A DNA stretch of 64,000 bases. Source: CAZJQD01 sp964548165 [NCBI: uncultured bacterium] (GTDB lineage Bacteria; UBA8481). Shown in pieces: positions 1 through 8,068 of this stretch. Position 1 is the stretch's first letter; each line of letters begins with the position of its first letter. Both the position numbers and the translations under genes were made by a program. The stretch lies in the NCBI GenBank assembly GCA_964548165.1, contig CAZJQD010000012.1:5722-69721 (forward strand). The letters are read 5' to 3'. Below the pieces are notes generated by a model, which saw only the letters and a program-made list of their open reading frames with translations, did not search any database and had not been told where the DNA came from.

Positions 1-721
1 TGTTGCGGCTGGAGTCGCCGGTCGCGAAGCGTCGCCGACCCAGCATGTGCGCGAGCGAGTTGATCGTGAAGGTGCCGTGGTAGAGGAAGACCGTGGAGAC
101 GAAGAACCCCCAGAAGAGCAACTGCAGGCCGTTCGTGCCGAGCCCGGGTGCTCCGTGTTCGAGCGCGACGCCGGCGCCGAAGACGGTGGCCGCCAGGATC
201 GCGGGGGCGATGACGTGGTGGTCGTTGAGAAAGACGAGCTCGCGGAAGGTGGCCAGGTCGGGGACGAGCTTCGTGTTCGTCTTGACGTATTTCGAGCAGA
301 TGATCCAACCCACGTGCGCCCACCAGAGGCCCTTGAGCCCGGGCGAGTGGATATCGAGCTCGGTGTCGGAGTGGCGATGGTGGTGGCGGTGATGGGCCGC
401 CCACCAGAGCGGGCCCATCTGGGCGGACGAGGCGCCGACGAAACCGAGGATGAACTGGAAGGCGCGCGAGGTCCTGAAGGAGCGATGAGAGAAGTAGCGA
501 TGATAGCCAGCGGTGATGGCGAACATGCGGACGAGGTAGAGCAGAAGGGCAACGCATAAGGCGGTCCAGGAGAAGCCCGTGAGCGGGGCGAAGAGCGCGA
601 GGACATGGACGGCGATAAAGGGAAGGCTGTCCATGCCGTCGAACTGTTCCGCCCGGTGGTCCCCGAGGGCGGGGCTGCCGGCAGGGGACGTCGCGGACGC
701 ATTGGGGATGGGTTCGATCAT
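1..721 (-). CDS. Acyl-CoA/fatty acid delta-9 desaturase, C-terminus cut by window edge
   Basis: Integral-membrane di-iron desaturase that would introduce a cis double bond into an acyl chain. I translated the minus strand from the ATG at 721. A hydrophobic stretch follows the first 30 residues (FIAVHVLALFAPLTGF). Then come the first histidine box (GYHRYFSH) and the second (AAHHRHHHRHSD), and the family-typical INSLAH segment near the last visible codons. The third HNxxH box would lie beyond position 1, so the gene is truncated by the window and not visibly broken. About 240 residues are present, against roughly 300-380 for the family. It starts 49 nt after the stop of the anchored protein at 771-1520 and could be cotranscribed with it. 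The ribosome binding site is weak. The family assignment is secure; the substrate (acyl-CoA, acyl-ACP or lipid) is not. Confidence 0.88.
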   Translation of the reverse strand, partial: MIEPIPNASATSPAGSPALGDHRAEQFDGMDSLPFIAVHVLALFAPLTGFSWTALCVALLLYLVRMFAITAGYHRYFSHRSFRTSRAFQFILGFVGASSAQMGPLWWAAHHRHHHRHSDTELDIHSPGLKGLWWAHVGWIICSKYVKTNTKLVPDLATFRELVFLNDHHVIAPAILAATVFGAGVALEHGAPGLGTNGLQLLFWGFFVSTVFLYHGTFTINSLAHMLGRRRFATGDSSRN

Positions 722-770
722 GGGTCGTGGGATCGTATCGCAGGCCCGAACAGAGGCAAGCGCGGCGTTC

Positions 771-1520
771 TCAGCGGTTCGTGGGTTCCAGGGTGCGAGG
801 GGCGATCGGGGTCCGTTCGAGGCGCGTCGGACTGGTGGAGGCGCCCGACGCCGTTCTCCTGGTGAGGTAATCGAGCGCGAGCCAGTGGACGTCGGCGCTC
901 GTGAGGCCGATGGTGGCGGCGAGATCAAGGACGGCGGGATCGGCCGCGATCCGCGCGGCCACGCCCTCGATGTCGGGGCGGCCGGGATCGTATCCGAACC
1001 GCGTGAGCCCGCGCTGCACGCTGGCCTCCAGTTCCGCGCGTTCACCCGGGCTCATCATCTGGACCGCCAGGGGCGCGCGGGTCGCGGCGGGGCCTGGCGG
1101 GGGGCTGGATTGCGGTACGGCGTCCCGCGGGGAGGAGGGAGGGGCGGGGAGTCGACCGGCGTCCGAGGTCGTCCTCGTTGCCGGGTCCGCGGCCGCGGAG
1201 GTCGGCGCGGGGAGTTGTGGCGTGACCGATCGCGGGGGAGGTTCGGTTCCGGTATAGGCCAGGGGAGATTCCTCGGGGCGCTCGGGCGCCGTGGCGTCCT
1301 GGTAGGAAGAGCGCCTCGAGCTCGTGTATTCGCCCGATGAGCCGCCGTCGGCGCCGGGCGTGGAGAAGCTGACGGATTCCTCGGGAGGAGGTATGGGCGC
1401 ATTCGTGAAGTGGAAGAAGAGCCAGGTGGAGAAGATGAGCACGCAGACAAAGAGGAGGCTTTCCAGCCCGCGCGCCACCGGTGACGGCCGCCGGGATCGG
1501 CGATAGGAGTAGCTCTCCAT
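771..1520 (-). CDS. Membrane-anchored protein of unknown function
   Basis: I do not recognise this 249-residue protein. It has an Arg-rich N-terminus followed by one clear membrane segment (residues about 19-38, LESLLFVCVLIFSTWLFFHF). Next is a long Pro/Ser/Thr/Ala-rich low-complexity linker (about 45-150). The conserved-looking end contains alternating hydrophobic and charged helices (MSPGERAELEASVQRGLTRF and VLDLAATIGLTSADVHWLAL). The layout suggests a single-pass inner-membrane anchor with a small C-terminal helical domain outside the membrane. An AGGAAG-like ribosome binding site lies directly before the ATG at 1520. It is divergent from the histidine kinase at 1643 and upstream of the desaturase in the same direction. 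No function is assigned. Confidence 0.6.
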   Translation of the reverse strand: MESYSYRRSRRPSPVARGLESLLFVCVLIFSTWLFFHFTNAPIPPPEESVSFSTPGADGGSSGEYTSSRRSSYQDATAPERPEESPLAYTGTEPPPRSVTPQLPAPTSAAADPATRTTSDAGRLPAPPSSPRDAVPQSSPPPGPAATRAPLAVQMMSPGERAELEASVQRGLTRFGYDPGRPDIEGVAARIAADPAVLDLAATIGLTSADVHWLALDYLTRRTASGASTSPTRLERTPIAPRTLEPTNR

Positions 1521-1642
1521 TCTTCCTGAAGTCTAGCCTGCCCCGATCCCGAATTGGAACCGCGCCGATCTCGCGCTTCCGGGGACTGCGCACCCTCGTC
1601 ACGCGCCCTCGGCGTCGCTTGTTCTGGCGACCGGCTTCGCGC

Positions 1643-2869
1643 ATGATGGCGCGCATGACGTCCATGGTCGCCGACGCGAGCCCCTACCCGGATATTCCGG
1701 ATCACGTGCTCATGCAGTGGCAGCGACTCTGCCTCCTGGCGGTGAAGGCGACGGGTGCCGCCGCCGTCCATGTCATCGAGACCAGTGGCTCCAACCTGGT
1801 GACGCGCGCGGCCGCGGGGGAGCGCGCTGGAGAGCTCTCGGTGATCGCCAGCGACTGCGATCGCGCGGTGGTGGCGGAGCGTGAACCGCTGGTGCTGGAG
1901 GATACGGCGGGGAGTCCTCGCGGCCTGGCCGCCGCGGCGGGAGGAGCGGGCGCCTACATCGGCTTGCCGCTCTTCTGGCCCGATGGGAAGGTCTTTGGCG
2001 CCCTCGCGGGAGTCTATGAGCGGCCGCGGCTCTACTCGTCCTCCGACCACGAGGTGTTCGTCGTGACCGCGGCAGCCCTGGCTCATGACCTGGCGCTCCT
2101 GGCCGGCGGTGCCCGGGAAGCCGGCGCGGCGGCCCAGGTTCCGCGTTCCAGCGAAGGCTCCGGGGCGGCTACCGACTTCTTTGCCTCGATCGTGCACGAG
2201 CTGCGCACGCCGCTCGTCTCGATCCTGGGCGCCTCGGAGGCGATGCTGGGAGGAATGTCGGGGCGGGTCACGGAATCCCAGCAGAGGCTCCTGGAGATCA
2301 TCGGTCGCGGCGGGGACCGGATGGTCCGGCTCGTCGACAACCTCCGGGAGCTCGTGCGCGCGGAGTCCGGGAGATTCTCACTGACGGTCCATCCGCTGGA
2401 TCTGAGGGAGCCCGTGCGCCAGGCGATGGCCGCGCTCCGACCGCTCGCCGAGAACGCGGGCGTGCAGTTGATCGGCGATCTGCCGGCGAGCGAAGTCGCG
2501 ATCCGCGGCGATGTGGATCGGCTCGTGCAGGTCGCGACCAACCTCGTGGAGAACGCGATCCGTCACGCCCGGCGAACCGTGCGCGTCCAGGTGCGCTCCG
2601 ATGACGAGGCGACGGAGCTGATCGTCGCCGACGACGGGCCGGGCGTTCCCGCGGACCAGGCAGAGGCGCTCTTCGCGCCGTGGCGGCGGGGCGGCGCGGA
2701 GCCCGGGGGCTCGACGACGCACCTGGGCCTGGGACTGACCATCGTGCGGCACCTGGTGGAGGCTCACGGCGGCACGGTGCGCGCGGTGTCGCCGCCCCCG
2801 GCCGATCTCGCCGCCGGGCCCGCGTCCTCGGGCTTCGCCTGCCTGGCCCGCTTTCCCACCTCCCGATAA
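1643..2869 (+). CDS. GAF-domain sensor histidine kinase
   Basis: Soluble two-component sensor kinase of about 408 residues. A GAF-like sensory domain spans about residues 25-160. A dimerisation/phosphoacceptor helix carries the H-box HELRTP, with His185 the expected phosphorylation site. The HATPase domain has an N-box (NLVENAIRHA), a G1 box (VADDGPGVP) and a G2 box (LGLGLTIVRHLVEAHGG). No transmembrane segment is seen, so it probably senses a cytoplasmic signal or partner. The frame is open upstream to 1481, but that would overlap the divergent gene and add an Arg-rich, non-domain segment. The ATG cluster at 1643-1666 is therefore the likely start region. No response regulator lies next to it, so it is an orphan kinase here and its partner cannot be named. 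Confidence 0.88.
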   Translation: MMARMTSMVADASPYPDIPDHVLMQWQRLCLLAVKATGAAAVHVIETSGSNLVTRAAAGERAGELSVIASDCDRAVVAEREPLVLEDTAGSPRGLAAAAGGAGAYIGLPLFWPDGKVFGALAGVYERPRLYSSSDHEVFVVTAAALAHDLALLAGGAREAGAAAQVPRSSEGSGAATDFFASIVHELRTPLVSILGASEAMLGGMSGRVTESQQRLLEIIGRGGDRMVRLVDNLRELVRAESGRFSLTVHPLDLREPVRQAMAALRPLAENAGVQLIGDLPASEVAIRGDVDRLVQVATNLVENAIRHARRTVRVQVRSDDEATELIVADDGPGVPADQAEALFAPWRRGGAEPGGSTTHLGLGLTIVRHLVEAHGGTVRAVSPPPADLAAGPASSGFACLARFPTSR

Positions 2870-3038
2870 CCGTCGCGCCCCCGCACGCTCTCCCGTCGCA
2901 ACCGGCCGGCACGCATCCTCGGCCGGTCTTCCGGATCCGGCGCCGATCGCCCCCTCGCCCGCGAAAATAGTTCAACTTTTTCCACACCGCGCCGCAACTC
3001 ACACGGACGCCGCGAGTGACAACCGCGAATAAACCCAC

Positions 3039-3127
3039 TTGTAAGCGCTTACAATAGCCGATAGCCGGATTTGCCGTGTTGACAGGCGGTCAAGGAGTCC
3101 GATAAACCATCGTGTAAGCGCTACCGG
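3039..3127 (+). promoter_or_regulatory. Promoter bracketed by two LacI-family-like operators
   Basis: A perfect 16-bp palindrome TTGTAAGCGCTTACAA lies at 3039-3054. A second copy of its left half plus a degenerate right half (TGTAAGCGCTACCG) lies at 3113-3126. Between them is a good sigma70-type promoter: TTGACA at 3079-3084, 16-nt spacing, then GATAAA at 3101-3106. The second operator sits just downstream of the -10 element, where a bound repressor would block initiation. The first lies about 73 bp upstream, a distance that could allow looping. The palindrome has the central CG and TGTAA arms typical of LacI/GalR-family and CcpA-type sites. No LacI-family regulator is encoded in this window. 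Confidence 0.6.
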
Positions 3128-3168
3128 TTGCTGTTTGTGGCGCATATCTGGATTCCAGGAGGTTTCTC

Positions 3169-3795
3169 ATGAGAAACTGTGGACTATCGGCCCTGGCCCT
3201 TGTGGCGGTCTTCGCGTTCGCGGCGGATGCGGCGGATGTGACCCGGAGCGTGCCGGCGCGGTTGAGCTTCGCGCCGGCGGCGTCGATGAGCGTCACGGTG
3301 CGCAACGTCAGCAACGACGCGCCCGCCGACACCATCACCTTCCCCTACGACGGCAGCCAGGCCTACCTGCTCTCGCCCCAGTACATCTCGCTCAACTACC
3401 AGTCCAACTACGCGAACTGGAAGATCATCACCTACACCGCGAACCGCGCCACGACGGATCCGAACAACCAGAACTGGGGCGCGCTCGTCGGCACCGACTC
3501 CAACAACCGCATCCCCCTGATGTGGCATGCCTACACCGAGACCCAGGCCGGCGGCCCGAGCTGGGACGGCACCCCGGCCGATACCTGGATGTACTTCAAG
3601 GACACGGGCGACTCGGACTACCTCACCGTCGGCGGCTACACCACGGTCGTCTACGGGAGCGGGCTCTCCTCGAGCACCATCTACTACGGCGCTCCGGAAA
3701 ATGCTCCGACCGCGTTCTACATCGGCGCCGTCACGACGGGAGTGATACCCGATGAGTACTCCACGGCCATTCGTTTTGACCTCCTTCACCTCTAA
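3169..3795 (+). CDS. Secreted protein, first gene of a surface-protein cluster
   Basis: A 208-residue exported protein with a signal peptide (residues 1-21, cleavage near ADAAD). An AGGAGG ribosome binding site lies 5 nt before the ATG. The mature part is rich in Asn, Thr, Tyr and Trp, like beta-sandwich surface proteins. It aligns by eye with the N-terminal ~200 residues of the large protein at 4796-6967. Both have a DTxTF segment near the start, then a W-x-hydrophobic strand, a [IV]PL[MV]W segment followed by an aromatic or His position, a DTW or DSW segment followed by KD or RD, and an FY[IV] strand leading to an EY/D[L]L end. They are therefore probably divergent copies of one domain. No known family is recognised. 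It is expressed from the operator-flanked promoter upstream and followed by a hairpin terminator. Confidence 0.8.
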   Translation: MRNCGLSALALVAVFAFAADAADVTRSVPARLSFAPAASMSVTVRNVSNDAPADTITFPYDGSQAYLLSPQYISLNYQSNYANWKIITYTANRATTDPNNQNWGALVGTDSNNRIPLMWHAYTETQAGGPSWDGTPADTWMYFKDTGDSDYLTVGGYTTVVYGSGLSSSTIYYGAPENAPTAFYIGAVTTGVIPDEYSTAIRFDLLHL

Positions 3796-3816
3796 TCCGG
3801 TTCTTCTCCCGACCGG

Positions 3817-3847
3817 CCGGTCCCGCTTCGTGCGGGACCGGGCTTTT
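3817..3847 (+). terminator. Rho-independent terminator-like hairpin
   Basis: A 10-bp perfect stem, CCGGTCCCGC (3817-3826) with GCGGGACCGG (3832-3841), and a TTCGT loop, followed by GCTTTT. It lies 22 nt after the stop codon of the 208-residue secreted protein. It argues against extending the next gene upstream to 3752, because the terminator would then fall inside that coding region. The T-run is short, so termination may be partial and allow some readthrough into 4010-6967. Confidence 0.6.
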
Positions 3848-4009
3848 GGGGCGGGAGCGTCCGGCGCGGTTGCGGTCGCCGCGAACGCGATCGCGCCGCC
3901 TGTTGCCGCGTTCGGGCTGGAACCGCGCGAAGGCCGGCCCCGGCGGCCGGCTCCTGAATTCTGGCGAGGCTCGAGGAGGGCGGCGCCGCGAGCGCTCCTG
4001 GGTATCCTC

Positions 4010-4792
4010 GTGGCGCGCGCGCGGACGTCCGTCCAGGGAGGCGCCTGCATTCTTCTCGTCATCGCTCTGGGCGTTCTCGCATGTCCGGCCCGGGCGGCGG
4101 TGAGCATCAGCCCGGTCACGATTGAACTCACGGGTTCGCCCGGCGATACGGGTGCGGGGTCCTGGCAGATCGGCAATACCGGGGGCGAACCGGTCGATGT
4201 CGCCGTCTCGGCGATCCGCTACAGCGACTACGTCACGGGCAACACGCTGGCGCCCGCGCCCTCGTGGCTGGTCCTTTCTCGCGACTCGCTGGCTCTCGCC
4301 CCGGGCCAGCGTTCCTCCGTCCAGTGGACGCTCACTGTCCCCGACTCCCTCGCCGGCGAGGAATTGGTCATGGTCTTCTTTGCCGAGCAGCCGCGCGGCG
4401 GAGGCGGCGTTCAGGGGCGCATCGGCACCGCGTTCTATCTCGGCGCCGCCGGCACTCTCCGCCCGGAGCTTTCCCTTCAGTCCTGCCGCGCGGTCCGCGA
4501 TGCGCAGGGATCCCTGCGCTTTTATCTCGTCATCCGCAACGCGGGCAACGTTCACCTGCGCCCGCGCGGTGAGTTCGTGATCGTCGACAGCGACGGGAAC
4601 CGGGCCGGCGCCGCGCCGCTCGAGGTGGGTCTGCCTGTTTTACCGCGCAACACCGAGATGTTCACCACGAAGCCCGTTTCTCCCCGGGTGCGTCCCGGCG
4701 ACTACACGGTCCGCTGGCGCCTCGTCACCGGCGACGTGGACGGGCGCCCGGGGCCGGAGCTCAACGGGGAATTTCCGCTCCGGCAGGAATAA
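4010..4792 (+). CDS. Secreted Ig-like/chaperone-like protein
   Basis: About 260 residues, starting at a GTG just before a signal peptide (GGACILLVIALGVLACPARA). The exact start is uncertain. The frame stays open to 3752, but that extension overlaps the previous gene, crosses its terminator and reads as Arg/Pro-rich non-domain sequence. After cleavage the protein begins AVSISPVTIELTGSPGDTG and shows two Ig-like beta-sandwich halves. The first has a WQIGNTGGEPVDVAVSAIRY segment and a LAPGQRSSVQWTLTVPDSL strand pair, like PapD-type chaperones and DUF916-type surface proteins. The second contains FYLVIRNAGNVHLRPRGEF. Its stop codon is 3 nt before the next start, so it is probably translated with the large secreted protein. 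A periplasmic chaperone or surface-scaffold role is inferred from fold and context only. Confidence 0.7.
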   Translation: MARARTSVQGGACILLVIALGVLACPARAAVSISPVTIELTGSPGDTGAGSWQIGNTGGEPVDVAVSAIRYSDYVTGNTLAPAPSWLVLSRDSLALAPGQRSSVQWTLTVPDSLAGEELVMVFFAEQPRGGGGVQGRIGTAFYLGAAGTLRPELSLQSCRAVRDAQGSLRFYLVIRNAGNVHLRPRGEFVIVDSDGNRAGAAPLEVGLPVLPRNTEMFTTKPVSPRVRPGDYTVRWRLVTGDVDGRPGPELNGEFPLRQE

Positions 4793-4795
4793 CCG

Positions 4796-6967
4796 ATGCT
4801 GGCCGCCGGCGTCGCCCTTGCGCGGCTGGTCATCCCCGCTCTCGCGGCGGTGCTGATCGCGGCGCCGGGGTCGCATGCGGCGGGCCTGGGAGTTCGCGTC
4901 GAGGCGGTCAGCGACGGAGCGTCGTCGGACACGGTCACCTTCGCGGACGCGCCGTCCGCTGATGGGTTAATCCGATCGCTCACGACCCTCAAGGTCGCGG
5001 TGGACGCGCCCGGGGCGGCGTGGAGGCTCGTGCTTCACTCCTCCAATCCCGATGGTCGACCCGGCCTGCGACCGATCGCGGCCGGTGATGCCCCCATGCC
5101 CGGTACAGCGGGCGCCCCCGAGGACACCGACGGCGGCGTGCCCCTGGTCTGGCAGGTGCACGAAATTCGCAATCCCCTGCCCGCCTCCGGGCTCGCGTAT
5201 CGCGATTCCTGGATTGCCCTCCGCGATCACCGGGAGACCGGGTGGCCCGACGCGTTGGCTCGCGGCGAGGCCGTCGTGGCCACCGGAATCGATCGCTCCT
5301 CCACGCTCGCCCCCTGGCCCCTCGTCGGCAGAGCCGCTTCGTCACCGTTCTACGTTCAGCTCGCCGCCGACGCGGGGCGGGCCTCGGCCGGCGAGTATGC
5401 GGCCCTGTTGACCGTCGACCTCATCCTCCTGGGAGGGCCTCCTGTCGGACCTCGCCTGCATCTCCATCGCGGCCGAGTCGTGGAGGAAGCCCCGGAGCTG
5501 GCCTGGAGGCCGGCGGAGGAGAATGGGCTGGCGATCGTCGCCTATCTCCTGCAGGTGGATACCACGGGCGTATTCGAGCCGGGCGCGCTTGTCGAATCGC
5601 GCACGCTACTGCCGGGTGTGGCTTCCTGGCGCCCGAGCGCGCTTCCCGAGGGATTTTGTCACTGGCGCGTGCTCGCCGTCGATATCGCCGGCAACGTCAC
5701 TCCCTCGGATCCCCCGGCCGACAGCTTCCTGCACCTGCCGCTCGCGGCGTCCTCGCCGGGCCGCGCGCCGCTTTCCTGGTCCGGAACCGCTGGAGGCTAT
5801 CGCGTTCATGGCAACGCCATCTCGCTGGTCTCGGGGTACCGGTCCGACCTCATGGAGGTGGTCTACGAGGTGCGTCCTGTTCCCGGCGGATCCTGGCAGT
5901 CCTGCGTTCCGCTCGGGGGCACGAGTAATCCTGATACCCGGGGACCGCTCTGGGGCATGCTCTGGGATCTCTCCGCGCTTGCTCCCGGCTACTACGACGT
6001 GCGGGCCCGCGCCGTCCCGATCTCTGGCCCCGCGGAAACCTCGCCCGCAGTCGTGCGCATCTATCGCACCGAAGGGGAGTTTGCCTTGAGCGGGGACTAC
6101 GGCGCGCAGAACGGTGTCTACCGCGAGAGCATCCTCATGGGCGCCGACACGTCCTGCGCGCTCGCGCTCTTCGACGGAAGCGTGTTGAACGTCCCGCGCG
6201 GCGCCGCGGGGAACGACAGCGCCTGGCTCTTCATGGTCCGCCATGTCACGTGGCCGGCCTGGGCCCCCGCCCTCTTTGGTTGGACCCCGGCCGGGCTTCT
6301 TCACGAATTCGGGATCACGCCCCTGGCGGCCCCGGTCGGTGGCGGAGTCGCGGCGCGCATAGCGGCCGCCCCGGCGTCCGGTCTCTCAATCCCGGCGGCG
6401 AGCACGCTCTCCACGGCCTCGTCCTCCGCGCCGCGGGCCGTCGAGTTCGCGACGCCCGTGGAGATCGCCGTTCCCTGGGATCCCGCGATCCCCCCCTCGT
6501 CCCTGCCCGCGCTCGGGCTCTTCCAGTTCGATCCGGGCTCCGGGTCATGGACGCGCGTGGCCGGCGCGATTGCGGACAGCGCGGCTCGCGTCTTTCGCGC
6601 CACGGTCGATCGGGTCGGTTCCTTCGCCGTCTTCTCCGCGGCCGTGGCCCCCGACGCCAACTCGGTCCTCGTCTTTCCCAATCCTTTCGTGCCGAACGAT
6701 GCGTCCTCCAGTAACGGCGTTCCCTGGACATCGGGGAACCCGGCCAGCGGCATCACCTTCGGCAACCTTCCTGACCGCGCGGAGATCAGCATCTACTCGC
6801 TCGCGGGCGAGAGGCTGATCGACCTGAGGGCGTCGTCCCTGGCGGCCACCCTGCAGTGGGACGCGCGCAACAGGGACGGTCGCGAGCTGGCGTCCGGCGT
6901 CTACCTGGCCCTGATCCGTGGCGGATCGGGAGCCCCCTCCACGCGAAAGATCATGATCATTCGGTAG
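4796..6967 (+). CDS. Large secreted protein with FlgD-Ig/T9SS-like C-terminal domain
   Basis: A 723-residue exported protein with a signal peptide at residues 1-28 (LARLVIPALAAVLIAAPGSHA). Residues about 30-210 resemble the small secreted protein at 3169-3795. A fibronectin III-like section follows at about 220-310 (ELAWRPAEENGLAIVAYLLQ, then FCHWRVLAVDIAGN), and further beta-rich modules run to about 610. The last ~100 residues match the FlgD Ig-like/type IX sorting-domain pattern: VFPNPFVPND, then ISIYSLAGERLIDL, LQWDARNRDGRELASGVYLA and a terminal basic strand. In FCB-group bacteria such ends accompany large secreted proteins. No T9SS core gene is in the window, so the export route is inferred. 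The ATG at 4796 is fixed by the 3-nt gap from the previous stop. Confidence 0.82.
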   Translation: MLAAGVALARLVIPALAAVLIAAPGSHAAGLGVRVEAVSDGASSDTVTFADAPSADGLIRSLTTLKVAVDAPGAAWRLVLHSSNPDGRPGLRPIAAGDAPMPGTAGAPEDTDGGVPLVWQVHEIRNPLPASGLAYRDSWIALRDHRETGWPDALARGEAVVATGIDRSSTLAPWPLVGRAASSPFYVQLAADAGRASAGEYAALLTVDLILLGGPPVGPRLHLHRGRVVEEAPELAWRPAEENGLAIVAYLLQVDTTGVFEPGALVESRTLLPGVASWRPSALPEGFCHWRVLAVDIAGNVTPSDPPADSFLHLPLAASSPGRAPLSWSGTAGGYRVHGNAISLVSGYRSDLMEVVYEVRPVPGGSWQSCVPLGGTSNPDTRGPLWGMLWDLSALAPGYYDVRARAVPISGPAETSPAVVRIYRTEGEFALSGDYGAQNGVYRESILMGADTSCALALFDGSVLNVPRGAAGNDSAWLFMVRHVTWPAWAPALFGWTPAGLLHEFGITPLAAPVGGGVAARIAAAPASGLSIPAASTLSTASSSAPRAVEFATPVEIAVPWDPAIPPSSLPALGLFQFDPGSGSWTRVAGAIADSAARVFRATVDRVGSFAVFSAAVAPDANSVLVFPNPFVPNDASSSNGVPWTSGNPASGITFGNLPDRAEISIYSLAGERLIDLRASSLAATLQWDARNRDGRELASGVYLALIRGGSGAPSTRKIMIIR

Positions 6968-6975
6968 GCTGGCCC

Positions 6976-7180
6976 GTTCACGGAATTGAACCACGGAGAC
7001 CACGGGGACCACGGAAAAACCCCGGGACAAAGATTCATTCGAGATGTGGGCGATTTGGAAGCGGCTGCACTCCAGTTACAAACCCCGTTGGACAATCAGC
7101 ATGGATGGATTTATTACATTTCCTTCTTTCGCCTTGCTCCGTGGTCTCCGTGGTCTCCGTGGTGAGAAGATTCAGGAATA
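6976..7180. repeat. Interspersed element with inverted 9-bp-unit ends
   Basis: Fills the gap between two convergent genes. The left end has GTTCACGGAATTGAA (6976-6990), then tandem 9-bp units CCACGGAGA/CCACGGGGA/CCACGG (6991-7014). The right end carries the reverse-complement array CCGTGGTCT, CCGTGGTCT, CCGTGGT (7139-7163). The interior (about 7020-7135) shows no gene. The terminal inverted arrays could form a long hairpin. Relatives occur at 35298, 52940 and 59956. I see no transposase. Confidence 0.75.
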
Positions 7181-7187
7181 CGTCGGG

Positions 7188-7673
7188 TTAGCTCTCCCTT
7201 TGCGCTCGCGACAGGAACGGGATGGGGATGGCGCTACAGGCCGCGACGAGGATCATGCCGAACAGGTCGGCGCCAAGGGCCAGGAACGAGAGCGTGAAGT
7301 CACCCTGGCGGAACTGGTAGAGGTCATCCACGTAGATGTTGCCAAGGATGACGAGGACGAGGCCGGTCGTGGCCAGACCGAACCAGGAGATCTCCGCTTT
7401 CGTCACGGGCGTCATGAAACAGAGGGTGTCGACCAACTTGCCGATCACGATGTGCGCGAGAAAGACCCCGGAGGGGACGAGCACGATGAACCCCGCCGCG
7501 AGGAGGAACGACGTGAGCGCTCCGGGCGCGCCGGGCCCGGCGCCGCCCATGATGCCGAGAAAGAGGATGAGCCCGGCGGCGAGCGGCGACAGGAGAAGGC
7601 CGAGGATGACGAAGCCCTTGAAGAGGGCCGCCACGCGAAAGGTCCTCGGCAGGGGGAGCTTCATCGCGCGCAC
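7188..7673 (-). CDS. Small polytopic membrane protein, unknown
   Basis: A 161-residue protein with four predicted membrane segments, about residues 15-43, 53-78, 95-115 and 128-150. The N-terminus (MRAMKLPLPR) is basic and the C-terminus short. I recognise no family motif. It is the third of three minus-strand genes running from the antiporter at 9916, separated from the preceding small membrane protein by 37 nt. A shared transcript with the antiporter is likely. An accessory role in ion transport would be a guess. The fully hydrophobic composition makes it a believable gene, unlike the acidic shadow frame opposite. Confidence 0.6.
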   Translation of the reverse strand: MRAMKLPLPRTFRVAALFKGFVILGLLLSPLAAGLILFLGIMGGAGPGAPGALTSFLLAAGFIVLVPSGVFLAHIVIGKLVDTLCFMTPVTKAEISWFGLATTGLVLVILGNIYVDDLYQFRQGDFTLSFLALGADLFGMILVAACSAIPIPFLSRAQRES

Positions 7674-7710
7674 GCGCCGCGGCGCCTTGCGAGCGCGCCT
7701 GGCAGGGGGA

Positions 7711-8061
7711 TCATGAACGGATGACGCCGAGTCCGACCACGAGGCTCACGGCCGCGACGACAAGGATGACGAAGAGCGCGATATGGCCCTTGATGAAATT
7801 CCGGCCGATGCGCTTGGAGGCATAGATGAAGAGCGCGATCCCGAGGAGGGCGTTCGCGAACGGGATCGCGACGAGGATGGTGCCGCCGATCGCGGCCCCG
7901 ATCGGGTTCAAGGAGGGAAAGATGCGGCGGGCCAGGTAGTAGAAGAAGGCAGGAGGGACGAAGAGCAGGAGGCCCCAGAGGAGCCCCTTGCCCGCGTTGT
8001 CGATGTCCGCGTTCCGGGCCCGAAACTCGGCGTCGGTGATCGGGAGGATGTTCTCGGCCAT
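7711..8061 (-). CDS. Two-TM small membrane protein
   Basis: A 116-residue protein starting at the ATG at 8061 (MAENILPITDAEFRARNADI), 7 nt after the stop of the antiporter gene. A longer frame to 8220 would run into the antiporter coding region and is rejected. It has a short acidic cytosolic N-terminus, three membrane segments (about residues 28-42, 52-75 and 92-115) and a basic loop (ASKRIGRNFIKGH) between the last two. I cannot assign it to a family. The tight spacing suggests it is translated from the antiporter transcript. Confidence 0.65.
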   Translation of the reverse strand: MAENILPITDAEFRARNADIDNAGKGLLWGLLLFVPPAFFYYLARRIFPSLNPIGAAIGGTILVAIPFANALLGIALFIYASKRIGRNFIKGHIALFVILVVAAVSLVVGLGVIRS

Positions 8062-8068
8062 GATGAGC

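Noticed and set aside
3752-4009. Start of the Ig-like protein at 3752
   Set aside because: It overlaps the preceding gene and crosses a 10-bp hairpin terminator; the signal peptide lies after 4010.
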